A DNA stretch of 64,000 nucleotides from NCBI GenBank assembly GCA_041658565.1, contig JBAZZY010000011.1, positions 19,372 through 83,371 on the forward strand, read 5' to 3'. Shown one piece after another: positions 18,973 to 27,883 of the stretch (positions are counted from its first letter, which is position 1; each line of letters starts with the position of its first letter). The notes beneath the pieces were generated by a model that worked only from the letters and a program-made list of their open reading frames with translations, did no database searches and was not told the DNA's origin. Both the position numbers and the translations under genes were made by a program. Source of the stretch: Actinomycetota bacterium (GTDB lineage Bacteria > Actinomycetota > AC-67).

Positions 18973-19062
18973 ACACATGCGCTTCGGCGGCAACTGTGAG
19001 TGGGGAGGCGCGGAACCCTCCCCACTCCAGGCCGAACTTCGGCGAACGGAAACGGTGCTCTC

Positions 19063-20388
19063 ATGAGTCGAGCCAGGGCTAAGCGGTGGGTCGCGCGGGC
19101 AAGCGCGATCTTCCTGCTGATGCTCGTGCTTGGTTCCGTCGGAGGCGCGCTTGTCGCACAGACGCCGGAAGTTCCGACAATCACGTCGGCCCCGGCCGAT
19201 CCGACGAACAACACCGCGGCCGCATTCACCTTCACGACCAAGAAGACCCCGTCGTCGTTCCAGTGCGCGCTCGACGGCGCGACGTTCGCGGCTTGCGGGT
19301 CTTCGTCGCCGAGCACGAAGACCTATTCCGGACCGCTCGCATCGGGTGGTCATTCGTTCCAAGTGCGATCGGTGTCGGGCTCGACCACTACCGCGCCTTC
19401 CACGTACTCATGGACGATCGACACAACAGCGCCGCGTGCGCTCTTGGTGAATCGTACGGGCGCGACGCCGACGAACGCCGGTTCGGTGTCGTGGACGGTG
19501 ACCTTCGATGAGAACGTCATCGGCGTCGACGCCTCCGACTTCCGGATTGAGAGAACAGGTCTCGGCGGCACCGCATCGGTAACCTCGGTGTCGGGATCGG
19601 GTGCCGCCTACAACGTCTCGGCGAGCACCGGGACAGGCTCGGGAACGCTTGCGCTCAACCTTGTGGATGACGATTCCATCGTCGATCGCGCTCGCAATGC
19701 GCTCGGAGGCGTGGGCGTCGGGAACGGGAATCGCGCGGGTCAGTCCTACTCCATCGACAAACTGCCGCCGCCCACACCCGTCATTACCGAGCATCCCGAT
19801 GATCCGGATTCAAGTGCCGACGCCGGATTCGTGTGGACGTCGTCGGAGGACGGAGTCGCTTTTCACTGCAAGATCGAGGCGGGCTCGTGGAATCCGTGCG
19901 TAAGTCCGTTTGCTTTCACGGTCGACTCAAGCAATTTCGGAACGCACCAGTTCGCTGTGCGGGCCGCCGACGCAGCGGGAAACCTCTCGCAAAACGCGAA
20001 CTACTCGTGGAAGGTGGACACGAGCAAGAAGATCTTCGGCATCATTCCCGGGGGAACGGAAAGCAGGTTCGGGTACGACGAACTTTACCCAGGAGTGTGG
20101 CGCTGGCTCGAGATTACGCTTACGAATCCACACAACTTTGCCATCTCTGTTACGTCCTTGACGGTTACCGTGGTGTCATCACCCGCGAGTTGCCTCGCCT
20201 CGACCAACATTGAAATCGAGCAGGCACCGCTGAGCGCGACACATCCCGTCGTCGTTCCTCGTGGCGGTTCGGTGGCGATGACGGGAACGGACCGCCCGCG
20301 GATCAGGCTGCGGAACCTCCCGACCAATCAGGATGCCTGCAAGGGCGCGCACTTCGGCCTTTCGTACAAGGGGAGTGCCACCAAATGA
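19063..20388 (+). CDS. Secreted protein with Ig-like domains, TasA-associated
   Basis: A 441-residue protein with a signal peptide (residues about 1-33, core AIFLLMLVLGSVGGALVA). At least three Ig-like units can be seen: a 'FQCALDGATFAACGS' type unit seen in many bacterial adhesins, a 'DENVIGVDASDF' unit, and a 'FHCKIEAGSWNPC' unit. The C-terminal 100 residues (YPGVWRWLEITLTNPHNFAI to NQDACKGAHFGL) resemble the core of the TasA-like neighbour, which suggests the same assembly fold. The stop overlaps the next start (ATGA at 20385), so the two are co-translated. ATG 19063 has only a weak ribosome binding site. Confidence 0.7.
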   Translation: MSRARAKRWVARASAIFLLMLVLGSVGGALVAQTPEVPTITSAPADPTNNTAAAFTFTTKKTPSSFQCALDGATFAACGSSSPSTKTYSGPLASGGHSFQVRSVSGSTTTAPSTYSWTIDTTAPRALLVNRTGATPTNAGSVSWTVTFDENVIGVDASDFRIERTGLGGTASVTSVSGSGAAYNVSASTGTGSGTLALNLVDDDSIVDRARNALGGVGVGNGNRAGQSYSIDKLPPPTPVITEHPDDPDSSADAGFVWTSSEDGVAFHCKIEAGSWNPCVSPFAFTVDSSNFGTHQFAVRAADAAGNLSQNANYSWKVDTSKKIFGIIPGGTESRFGYDELYPGVWRWLEITLTNPHNFAISVTSLTVTVVSSPASCLASTNIEIEQAPLSATHPVVVPRGGSVAMTGTDRPRIRLRNLPTNQDACKGAHFGLSYKGSATK

Positions 20389-22253
20389 ACCTCCGCCGTA
20401 CGTGGGTGATCCTGCCGTTCGCCGCGCTGGTGGTGACTGGAGCTGCTCAGATGGCGTCTGGGTACAACCGCTCCTTGGGCACGGGATCGGGCGATTCGAC
20501 GGTCGGCACCATTCCCGCGCCGAGCGTGACGGCGACCAGTCCCGCGACGGCAAGCGCGCACGTCGTATGGACCGCGGTTTTCGGGCCTGCGGGAGACAGC
20601 GCGCCAATCACTTACGCGGTGGCGCGCAGCGCGAATGCCGGCTCGACGTGGTCGGCGACGAGCGGCATGTGCGCCGGGTCCTTGACGGCGACAACGTGTG
20701 ACGATGTTCTTGATACGGCAGGGGACTATCTGTATCGGGTCACTGCGTCGTACCGTTCGTGGACGTCGCAGGGGACTAGTGATTCGGTCAACGTTGTGAC
20801 GGACTCCATCCCGCCGACCGTAAGTTCCATCGAGCGCGCGCCCGGTGAAGCCGACCCGACACAGACGCCCGACGTCACGTTCCGCGTGACGTTCTCAGAG
20901 CCGGTGTCCGGGGTCGATGCTGCCGATCTTGCGCGCACAACGACTGGGACGATCACCGGAACGTCAACTGATACTGTGTCCGCCGGACCCTCCGCCGTCT
21001 ACGACGTGAAGCTTCGAACGGGCAGCGGTGACGGGACGATCCGCCTCGACGTAACCGACGACGACTCCATCGTGGATGCCGCCGGCAACAAGCTCGGCGG
21101 AACGGGCGCGGGCAACGGGGACTTCACCGTGGGCCAATCGTTCACGATCGATCGAACCGCGCCCACTGCATCTATCACTTCCGCACCGGCAAATCCAACG
21201 TCCGAAACGAGCGCAAGCTTCGGCTTCGCGACCGACGACCCGATCGCGGGTGGCGTGAGTTCGGGTGTCGGCAGAGCGGAGTGCCGGTTCGAGCATGGCA
21301 GTTATACGACCTGTGCGACACCGAAGACATTCTCCGGCTTGTCGGAAGGCTCGCATACGTTCTCGGTGCGCGCAGTCGACGGCGTGGGAAACACGGGATC
21401 CGCAGCCTCCTACACATGGGTGGTTGACACGACCGCGCCGGGCGTCACGATCAACCAAGCAACTGCGCAGGTCGACCCAACCAACACCGGCCCGATCAAC
21501 TTCACCGTCGTGTTCGGTGAAGCCACGACGGACTTCGCCACCGGTGACGTGACCGTCACGGGCACCGCAGGCGGAGCTAAGACCGCAACCGTGACCGGCT
21601 CGGGCACCACCTACAACGTCGCTGTGACCGGCATGAGCACCAGCGGAACGGTCATCGCTTCTGTGGGCGCCGGCGCTGCGCGAGATGCAGCAGGGAATTC
21701 GAACACGGCGTCCACGTCGACCGACAACGCAGTGACGTGGGACGTGATTGCTCCGACGGTCACCAACGTGACCCTCGCCAACGGCGGCACGCTCGGCACC
21801 GCGGACAAGGGCGACGACATCGTCGTGACCTACAGCGAAGTGATGGACGCCTCGACCTTCTGCTCGACTTGGGCGAACGACGGAACATCCAAGTCGGTAA
21901 GTGGAAACGGGGTGGTCACCGTGACGATCACCAACAGCGGCTCGAGCGACATCCTGTCCGGCGTGACTGCATCCAGCGGATGCTCGATCAACTTCGGTTC
22001 TGTCGCGCTTAATGCGAACTACGTGTCCGCAACCGCAACCTTCTCCGGCAACGGCTCGAACGCGTCCACGTTTACTTGGAACCCGACGGCCAAGACGATC
22101 TCGGTCCACCTCGGCGCCAAGGCCACCGGGACCACGAACTCATCCATTGTGGCCTCGACCCCGTCCTACACTCCACCCGCGGCGCGCGAGACCGATCGAG
22201 CAGGCAACTCAATCGGAGCCGGCCCCTTCACCGGCACCAGTTCCCGACTGTAA
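20385..22253 (+). CDS. Secreted multi-domain Ig-like protein
   Basis: A 622-residue protein with a signal peptide (MNLRRTWVILPFAALVVTGA), then the GTGSGDS motif also found just after the signal of the TasA-like protein. A fibronectin-like first domain (about 45-145) is followed by several Ig-like units, two of which (DVTFRVTFSEPVSGVDAADL and FQ/CRFEHGSYTTC) match units of the upstream protein. Together with the two genes before it, it probably forms a surface fibre or coat. No cell-wall sorting signal is visible. The gene starts inside the previous stop codon. Confidence 0.72.
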   Translation: MNLRRTWVILPFAALVVTGAAQMASGYNRSLGTGSGDSTVGTIPAPSVTATSPATASAHVVWTAVFGPAGDSAPITYAVARSANAGSTWSATSGMCAGSLTATTCDDVLDTAGDYLYRVTASYRSWTSQGTSDSVNVVTDSIPPTVSSIERAPGEADPTQTPDVTFRVTFSEPVSGVDAADLARTTTGTITGTSTDTVSAGPSAVYDVKLRTGSGDGTIRLDVTDDDSIVDAAGNKLGGTGAGNGDFTVGQSFTIDRTAPTASITSAPANPTSETSASFGFATDDPIAGGVSSGVGRAECRFEHGSYTTCATPKTFSGLSEGSHTFSVRAVDGVGNTGSAASYTWVVDTTAPGVTINQATAQVDPTNTGPINFTVVFGEATTDFATGDVTVTGTAGGAKTATVTGSGTTYNVAVTGMSTSGTVIASVGAGAARDAAGNSNTASTSTDNAVTWDVIAPTVTNVTLANGGTLGTADKGDDIVVTYSEVMDASTFCSTWANDGTSKSVSGNGVVTVTITNSGSSDILSGVTASSGCSINFGSVALNANYVSATATFSGNGSNASTFTWNPTAKTISVHLGAKATGTTNSSIVASTPSYTPPAARETDRAGNSIGAGPFTGTSSRL

Positions 22254-22352
22254 CCGGCTGTCATTCCACGGCCGGGGTAATTCATTCCTCGGGCGATTGC
22301 TTGACGCCGTCGATCTCAGTCTCAATAATCCGGATCGACGGGGAGGTGCGTC

Positions 22353-23540
22353 ATGCAGTGCGCGCGCTGCGGTACGCCGGGAAGCGATAGTGCCAAGTTC
22401 TGCACGAAGTGCGGCGCGCCGGCGCCGGGAATCCCGTTTCGCTGCGCGGCGTGCTCGGCACCCCTCGGTCGGAATGCGCGGTTCTGTGCGACCTGTGGAG
22501 CCCCCGTGCCGCGGATCGTGCAGGTCGAATCCCCGCCGATTGTTCCCGTCCCGGTCGTCTCTGCGACCGAATCCGGGCCGTCGCGAAGGTCGAAGCGGGT
22601 CATGGCTTTCATCGTCGCGATCGTTGTCGTGGCAGGAGTGGTAGGCACGGGCATGTACGTGTCGGAGGCGCCGACGCGAACGGCGCGCGCGCAGTTCAAC
22701 GCACTTCTGCGCCTCTCGCAGGAGCCGGTTGTCGTGGATCTTGAGCACTTGCTCGCGTGGCAGCGCGATCTCAACCGGACGCTCAAGGTCATCGAATCCG
22801 ATCCAAAGGTCTTGCGCGCGTTCCAGAAACTGCTGGCCGGCAACCAATCCGCGAAGAGCGCCGCGTTGGGTGAGATGACTTTCGTGGCCGCGTTGAGGGC
22901 TACCGGCGACGGTCAACTCGCCGAGTTCCGCAGGGAAACTGCGCTCACGAAGTCGTTGACTGCGTGGAAGGAGTTCCTGGAGGCGGTTCGCGATCCGCAG
23001 GGTTGGCTCGCCGGGAAGTTGAACAAGAGAGTCGAAGACCTCGTCTATCGTCAAGGAGCCCAGCAGGTGGCGGCCGCTGACACCAACTGGAAGGACGGCA
23101 AGAACCCAACCATCGAGCCTCAGTTCATCAAGCTGTCCAACCTGTTCCCGAAACATGGAGCCTGTCCCGCAGGGTATGTCGAGGATGCGGGCAGCGGGAA
23201 CTGCATCGTCGACTTCAACGGCGTCTGGTCGGGACGATGGACGGGAACGATCAGCATTGAGGGGCATTCATGTCCTTCCGGTGGAGCCGTCACCGTTCGC
23301 GTTCGCCAGACCGGCGCGCAGGCAAGCGGGACTCTGGAGATGGACGATCCTCAGGTGAACATGGAGACGTGCAGCGCGGAGGGCAGTTCTCCCTATTCCA
23401 CCGGACTTACGGGGGCGATCACCGGGAACTCGCTCCGGATGGGCTCCTTGGTGATGACGAAAGCGAGCCCGAATTCCGCCGACGGCTCCATCGCGGGACC
23501 GCGCGGCACAGCCAGGTTCTTCGTGGGGCGCGCGGCCTGA
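22353..23540 (+). CDS. Double zinc-ribbon membrane protein
   Basis: A 395-residue protein. Two four-cysteine zinc ribbons occupy the N-terminus (C3, C6, C17, C20 and C31, C34, C45, C48). A single membrane segment (about residues 85-105, VMAFIVAIVVVAGVVGTGMYV) follows, then a helical extracytoplasmic part and a C-terminal beta domain (CIVDFNGVWSGRWTGTISIEG to the end). The layout is that of a membrane-anchored sensor or scaffold with a cytoplasmic ribbon. GGGAGG precedes ATG 22353. I do not know a function. Confidence 0.7.
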   Translation: MQCARCGTPGSDSAKFCTKCGAPAPGIPFRCAACSAPLGRNARFCATCGAPVPRIVQVESPPIVPVPVVSATESGPSRRSKRVMAFIVAIVVVAGVVGTGMYVSEAPTRTARAQFNALLRLSQEPVVVDLEHLLAWQRDLNRTLKVIESDPKVLRAFQKLLAGNQSAKSAALGEMTFVAALRATGDGQLAEFRRETALTKSLTAWKEFLEAVRDPQGWLAGKLNKRVEDLVYRQGAQQVAAADTNWKDGKNPTIEPQFIKLSNLFPKHGACPAGYVEDAGSGNCIVDFNGVWSGRWTGTISIEGHSCPSGGAVTVRVRQTGAQASGTLEMDDPQVNMETCSAEGSSPYSTGLTGAITGNSLRMGSLVMTKASPNSADGSIAGPRGTARFFVGRAA

Positions 23541-23613
23541 CGCGTTCGACGCCCGAGCCATGCGCCCGTCCGCCTTCTTCGAGGCGAGGATCTCAAGCCC
23601 GACCGAGCGGTGG

Positions 23614-23720
23614 TAAAGAATGCAACCTAGTCTTTACTAAGAGCGCGCGCCGGTATAGGCTCGGACTGATTAAGGATGCGAGCTAGCCTTTACTAGCAGA
23701 GGATTGTGGTTAAGGATGCG
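23614..23720 (+). repeat. Three related direct repeats in front of the first Fic gene
   Basis: TAAAGAATGCAACCTAG (followed by TCTTTACTA) at 23614, TAAGGATGCGAGCTAG (followed by CCTTTACTA) at 23671, and the partial copy TAAGGATGCGAGG at 23711. Each of the first two is bounded by TAA(A)G at the left and CTTTA at the right, so each is also a weak dyad. The third copy contains the proposed ATG start of the Fic gene. They look like operator repeats for self-regulation. Confidence 0.55.
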
Positions 23721-24921
23721 AGGGACCCTCGTCCGTGCCTCGTGGAGGTATGACCCCGCCCTGTATGCGCCCCCGCGCTACCGGCGGGCCTGCCGGTACG
23801 ACGCCTTCATTCCGGATCCTCTTGCCGGTCTCGCTCCGGCGATTCCATCCGAGGTGGCGGCCGTGATCTCCGACGCTGAGGGGCTGATCGGCAGATTGAA
23901 CGCCAAGGCCGTGCCCGCGCTCTTCCCGCTGGCCCGCCTGCTGTTGCGAACTGAGTCGATCGCCTCATCCAAGGTCGAGGGGATGCAGGTCGACGCGCGC
24001 GCGCTCGCCCGGGCCGAGGTCGCCCAGGACGCCGGCCGGACCGTGGGTCCCGAGGCGGCCGAAATCATCGCCAATATCGACGCGACGCAGTTCGCCATCG
24101 AGACCGCCGCCTCTGCACGGAAGCTCCGCACGGACAACCTCACGGGGATCCACCGCGTGCTTCTCGAGCGCGCGCCGAATCGCACGACGGCGGGACAACT
24201 GCGCCGTGAGCAGAACTGGATCGGAGGCAACAACTACAACCCGTGCGGGGCAGACTTCGTCCCGCCTCCATATGTGGAAGTTCCCCGCCTCATGAACGAC
24301 CTGTGCTCGTTCTGCAACCGCGAGGATCTGCCGCCTCTGGTTCAGGCCGCCCTCGCGCACGCTCAGTTCGAGACCGTCCATCCCTTCGAGGACGGGAATG
24401 GACGGACGGGGCGCGCGCTGGTCCAGGTGATCTTGCGGCGGCGCGGGATCGCACATTCGTTTGTCCCCCCGATCAGCGTCGTGTTCGCGCGAAACAAGCG
24501 GCGGTACATCGATGGCCTGGCGCTCTTTCGGAACGACGATCTCGCTGGGTGGCTCGAGGTTTTCGCGAGTGCCGCCGGCCAAGCCGCCGTCATGGCGAGC
24601 GGTTACATTGAGTCGGTGGCCGCGTTGCAGGAGGAGTGGCGACGCAGGCTTCGCAATCTACCGTCGTCGCCCCGTTCGGATGCCGCAGCATGGGCGATCA
24701 TCGATGTCCTTCCCGGCCACCCCGTGATTACCGTTGCGGTCGGCGTCGCAACCACTCGACGGACGAAGCCGGCGGTCAACAATGCCATGAGGGAGCTGGC
24801 CGATGTGGGTGTTCTCAAACCTGTTTCGGATTCACCCAGAAATCGCGCGTGGGAGGCCGACGGGCTCTTCGACCTCGTCGCCGAGATGGACGCCGGGCGA
24901 GGTCCAGCACGACGGGCCTGA
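23716..24921 (+). CDS. Fic-domain AMP-transferase family protein
   Basis: About 401 residues from ATG 23716; TTG 23704 is an in-frame alternative. The Fic active-site motif HPFEDGNGRTGR is perfect (residues 222-233), so transfer of AMP or another nucleotide group to a target protein is likely. The inhibitory-helix motif (S/T)xxxE(G/N) is present as SSKVEG at 84-89, N-terminal to the Fic core, which is the self-inhibited class II arrangement. The C-terminal part (about 320-400) looks like a winged helix (VGVATTRRTKPAVNNAMRE), so it may bind DNA, possibly the repeats over its own start. No separate antitoxin gene is adjacent. Confidence 0.88.
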   Translation: MRGTLVRASWRYDPALYAPPRYRRACRYDAFIPDPLAGLAPAIPSEVAAVISDAEGLIGRLNAKAVPALFPLARLLLRTESIASSKVEGMQVDARALARAEVAQDAGRTVGPEAAEIIANIDATQFAIETAASARKLRTDNLTGIHRVLLERAPNRTTAGQLRREQNWIGGNNYNPCGADFVPPPYVEVPRLMNDLCSFCNREDLPPLVQAALAHAQFETVHPFEDGNGRTGRALVQVILRRRGIAHSFVPPISVVFARNKRRYIDGLALFRNDDLAGWLEVFASAAGQAAVMASGYIESVAALQEEWRRRLRNLPSSPRSDAAAWAIIDVLPGHPVITVAVGVATTRRTKPAVNNAMRELADVGVLKPVSDSPRNRAWEADGLFDLVAEMDAGRGPARRA

Positions 24922-24998
24922 TCGCGCGCGGCTGCGAAACCGTGCCATCATCCGGTCTCCGAATTCGACCAAGAGATTGCTGGGCGGGAGACTTGCAG

Positions 24999-26219
24999 AT
25001 GGGTCGCGCGACGCTGAAGACCGAACCTCACAAGTGGGAGTTCAAGCCGAGATTCCGGCGCAACGCTTTCGGCTGGAAGTCGCAGCCTGCCATCGCGCGC
25101 GTGAAGCAGGCGGTCGCTGAGATCAAGAAGGTGGCGCGCGCGAACCCGGTGCTCGCCGCCGAGGGCGCGGTGATCTTCCTCGAACGCGTGTCGCCCGCGC
25201 TGGAGCAGGTCGACGGATCCTCGGGTGCGATCGGCACCGCGGTCAGCAACGCGATCACAGAACTCGTGTCGATCATCGCGCGCGCGCCGGCCGACCTCGC
25301 GACGCGCGAGAAATGGCTCGAGCGGCTGTGGGCGGCGCATGAGGCGGACGAGATGCCCTACATCGAGAGCTTGACTGACCACTGGGGCGAGCTGTGCGCA
25401 TCGAAGGAGGTCGCGTCCGCATGGGCGGACCGTCTTTTCGCATTGACGCGCGCGGCGCTCGTCCCCGATAAGACCGGACGCGCGTTCTTTCAAGGGACCT
25501 CGGCGTGCCTGAGCGCGCTGTTCTTCGCGGAGCGCTACACCGAGATCGTCGGTCTTCTCACGGCCGACACGATCTGGCCCTACAAGCGGTGGGCCGTGGA
25601 TGCGCTCGTCGCCATGGGGAAGAAGTCTGAGGCGCTGCGGTATGCCGAGGCATGTCGTAGCCCGTGGGCGTCCGACGAGGAGATCGACGCCGCATGCGAG
25701 GAGATCCTGCTGTCGTCGGGTCTCGCGGACGAGGCGTACGAGCGCTACGGCCTCTCGGTGAAGCGCGGCACGTACCTGGCGACCTTTCGCGCGGTCGCGA
25801 AGAAGTACCCGCACAAGCAGGCAGCCGACATCCTCGCCGACCTGGTCAAGACAACGCCTGGGGACGAGGGCAAGTGGTTCGCCTCCGCTAAGGAAGTGGG
25901 GCTGTACGACGAGGCTTTGGCTCTGGCAAGCCGCGCGCCCTGCGATCCGAGGACTCTCACGCGCGCCGCGAGAGATCTGGCCGAAAAACAGCCGGCATTT
26001 GCCGTCGGCGCCGGCCTGCTCGCGCTCCACTGGCTCGTGCAGGGCTACGGCTACGAGATCACCGGCGTCGACGTCTTGGCCGCGTACTCCGAAACGTTGG
26101 AGGCCGCGCAGAAGCAGGGGAGTGTTGCCGAGACTCGCGAGCGCATCCGCGCCCTCGTCGCCGCGGAGCCGCCGGGCGGGTTCGTCAGGAGGATCTTGGG
26201 AAGGGACCTCGGGCTGTGA
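24999..26219 (+). CDS. Alpha-helical repeat protein of unknown function
   Basis: A 406-residue cytoplasmic protein made almost entirely of helices, with TPR-like pairs (about 165-400: EALRYAEACRSPWASDEEID, DEAYERYGLSV, YDEALALASRAP). It has no signal peptide or enzymatic motif. ATG 24999 is preceded by GGGCGGGAG. It starts 77 nt after the Fic gene and ends 12 nt from the convergent PIN gene. It could be a scaffold or a Fic target, but nothing in the sequence proves a link. Confidence 0.65.
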   Translation: MGRATLKTEPHKWEFKPRFRRNAFGWKSQPAIARVKQAVAEIKKVARANPVLAAEGAVIFLERVSPALEQVDGSSGAIGTAVSNAITELVSIIARAPADLATREKWLERLWAAHEADEMPYIESLTDHWGELCASKEVASAWADRLFALTRAALVPDKTGRAFFQGTSACLSALFFAERYTEIVGLLTADTIWPYKRWAVDALVAMGKKSEALRYAEACRSPWASDEEIDAACEEILLSSGLADEAYERYGLSVKRGTYLATFRAVAKKYPHKQAADILADLVKTTPGDEGKWFASAKEVGLYDEALALASRAPCDPRTLTRAARDLAEKQPAFAVGAGLLALHWLVQGYGYEITGVDVLAAYSETLEAAQKQGSVAETRERIRALVAAEPPGGFVRRILGRDLGL

Positions 26220-26231
26220 GGGCGCGCGCGC

Positions 26232-26606
26232 TCAGCGCGCGTGGACATGGGCGAACGGGATCTTCTTCGACCGCCGCAGTACGCGATCCCTGGTGAGCAG
26301 TGGAACTCCGTGGACGATGCTCGTCGCCGCGATCAACTCGTCCGCCGGGTCGCCGCGAACGTCGAGCCGGGTGCTCATCTTGGCAATGTCCGCCGTGATG
26401 GGCCACACGTGGACTCCTGCCAGGGTCCGCGCGACGTGCCGGTCGTCAAGATCAACCTCGATGCGTCCGAGTTGGGCGAGCTTCGCGATCTCCCACAGCA
26501 CGATCGCTGAGATCGACCAGGGTGCGCCGCGCAGGAGCTTGCTTTCCGTCGGCGTCAGGGCGTCCGTCACCGCGTAGAGCAGGATGTGCGTATCAAGATT
26601 GAGCAT
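26232..26606 (-). CDS. PIN-domain ribonuclease toxin (VapC type)
   Basis: A 124-residue PIN domain. The acidic metal-binding residues are D5 (LNLDTHILLY), E39 (LWEIAKL), D89 (GDPADELIAA, within one or two residues) and D105 (LLTRDR). Such toxins cut tRNA or rRNA. The first 14 nt overlap the end of the antitoxin gene upstream, the usual antitoxin-then-toxin order. Confidence 0.85.
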   Translation of the reverse strand: MLNLDTHILLYAVTDALTPTESKLLRGAPWSISAIVLWEIAKLAQLGRIEVDLDDRHVARTLAGVHVWPITADIAKMSTRLDVRGDPADELIAATSIVHGVPLLTRDRVLRRSKKIPFAHVHAR

Positions 26607-26811
26607 GCCAGTGGGTGCCGGTCGAAAGGATGTCCCCCGTGATCCTCAGCTTGCCCTTCAACGCTCCGATCATCTCGGCGGAGGTCGCGCGAATCGGGAT
26701 CAGCTTGGCCACGGGCTTGCCGCGCTTGGTGATGATGAGGCCTTCCTCGTCAACCTCGTCGAGGATGGCCAGGCAGTGCTCCTTGAACTTGGCTGCCGGC
26801 ATCTGCTTCAT
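26593..26811 (-). CDS. Phd/YefM-type antitoxin
   Basis: A 72-residue protein with a Phd/YefM DNA-binding N-terminus (AAKFKEHCLAILDEVDEEG, then ITKRGKPVAKLIPI). It should neutralise the PIN toxin encoded downstream and repress the pair. Its last 14 nt overlap the toxin start. Dyads at 26811-26846 lie at and before its start codon. Confidence 0.85.
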   Translation of the reverse strand: MKQMPAAKFKEHCLAILDEVDEEGLIITKRGKPVAKLIPIRATSAEMIGALKGKLRITGDILSTGTHWHAQS

Positions 26812-26846
26812 AGTCAGAAGATAGCACTAGTCACTAGAGATGACTA
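26811..26846. promoter_or_regulatory. Nested dyads upstream of the Phd/PIN pair
   Basis: CTAGT-C-ACTAG at 26827-26837 is a perfect 5-bp inverted repeat, and TAGTCA (26811-26816) with TGACTA (26841-26846) forms an outer inverted repeat. They sit directly at and upstream of the antitoxin start codon, where Phd-type repressors bind. Confidence 0.5.
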
Positions 26847-26847
26847 C

Positions 26848-27112
26848 TGCATGACCGGAGGTCTTTCGAGTGTGACGTGCCACTCGGCGATGGCCGAGGT
26901 CTCGCGCAAGCGTTTGCGTCTGCCGGACAACAAGTCCTCAGGCGTCGTACAGATCCTTTGCGGTGACGACCATCGCTTCGGCGGGTAGGACGTCGTCAAC
27001 ACGGTCCCTGTTCAGGAAGGTGTCGGACACAGAACGGGTATGCCATACAGCCTGTATGCCGTACAGGTAAGCACTGACGGTCGCCGGTCGCCGCGCACGT
27101 CGCGCAGCGCGT
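26848..27112. other. Intergenic stretch with a gene relic and a perfect palindrome
   Basis: No complete gene is visible. On the minus strand, the frame ending at 26938 reads as protein-like (VSDTFLNRDRVDDVLPAEA) but has no supported start. A perfect 15-bp palindrome, CATACAG-C-CTGTATG, lies at 27044-27058. It could be an operator left by a lost gene. Confidence 0.35.
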
Positions 27113-27883
27113 CTAAGGGGTTGCGGTGCCCAAGTTGTTCCGCAAGGGCGTGCCGACACGGCGGAGGTCTTCCGCGGTGACGTCTTGCATTTGCGGGTCA
27201 CCGGCGGCCTGGAGCCACCGCGCGGAACGGACCGCTTCTTCGACGAGGACGACGCTCGCCAGGTCGCGAACGATCGGAGCGAGGTCGCCGGGAGCCGATT
27301 GCAGCGCGCGTGCGACGGATCCGTCCGCGTCATGCGCACTGAGCAGTCTGAAGACATCGAACACGTCGCTCGCACGCTTGTGTTGCGCACCGCGTCTGCG
27401 CGCACGTGTCGATGCGAGTTTCATCGCGACGAGCGACGCTACCGAAGCGACCGGAGTCGTCACTGCGGCGGCGACGGCACCGCCGGAGGTCGTGACCACC
27501 AGTGTCAGCCGGGACGCGCCGTCGAGGGCCCAGCGATGCGCGAGGACAAACGCGCGTTCTCCCGCGTTCTCCGGGAGATCTGCCACCGCATAGTCACCGA
27601 CCGAGATCAGGTCGACCTTCTCGCCTCCTGCCAGGATGACGCCGTTTGCTTGAGGGCGCGCGCCATGGGCGAGCAGGATCTGGACGGCGTCTCCCTCGTC
27701 GCCCAGATACACCGCATCGATGTCTGCGGTCGCGCGGTGGGGCTGTTGAAGACGCGCGATCACGGCGATGCCTCCGACGAGGGCGTGTTGCGGCAGGCCT
27801 CGGTGTTCTAGTTGATCGATGGCCTGAACGAGACGCGTCAACTGCCCGCTTCGATCGCTGAGGAATGTGGTGTCACCAGACAC
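27113..27883 (-). CDS. AbiEii-like nucleotidyltransferase (toxin candidate)
   Basis: A 256-residue protein with the nucleotidyltransferase motif GG (37-38) ... ADID (D54, D56) and a third acidic residue at D91 in EKVDLISVG, as in AbiEii/AbiGii toxins and MNT-type enzymes. The GTG start at 27883 overlaps the stop of the upstream HTH gene (GTGTCTGGTGA), so the two are co-translated. In known type IV systems the toxin transfers nucleotides to tRNA or another target and blocks growth. The longer open frame upstream lies inside the partner gene and is not supported. Confidence 0.72.
   Translation of the reverse strand: MSGDTTFLSDRSGQLTRLVQAIDQLEHRGLPQHALVGGIAVIARLQQPHRATADIDAVYLGDEGDAVQILLAHGARPQANGVILAGGEKVDLISVGDYAVADLPENAGERAFVLAHRWALDGASRLTLVVTTSGGAVAAAVTTPVASVASLVAMKLASTRARRRGAQHKRASDVFDVFRLLSAHDADGSVARALQSAPGDLAPIVRDLASVVLVEEAVRSARWLQAAGDPQMQDVTAEDLRRVGTPLRNNLGTATP

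Noticed and set aside
26219..26240. CGCGCGC-TCA-GCGCGCG hairpin between convergent genes
   Set aside because: It overlaps the PIN stop codon and such CG runs are common in this sequence; there is no T-run.
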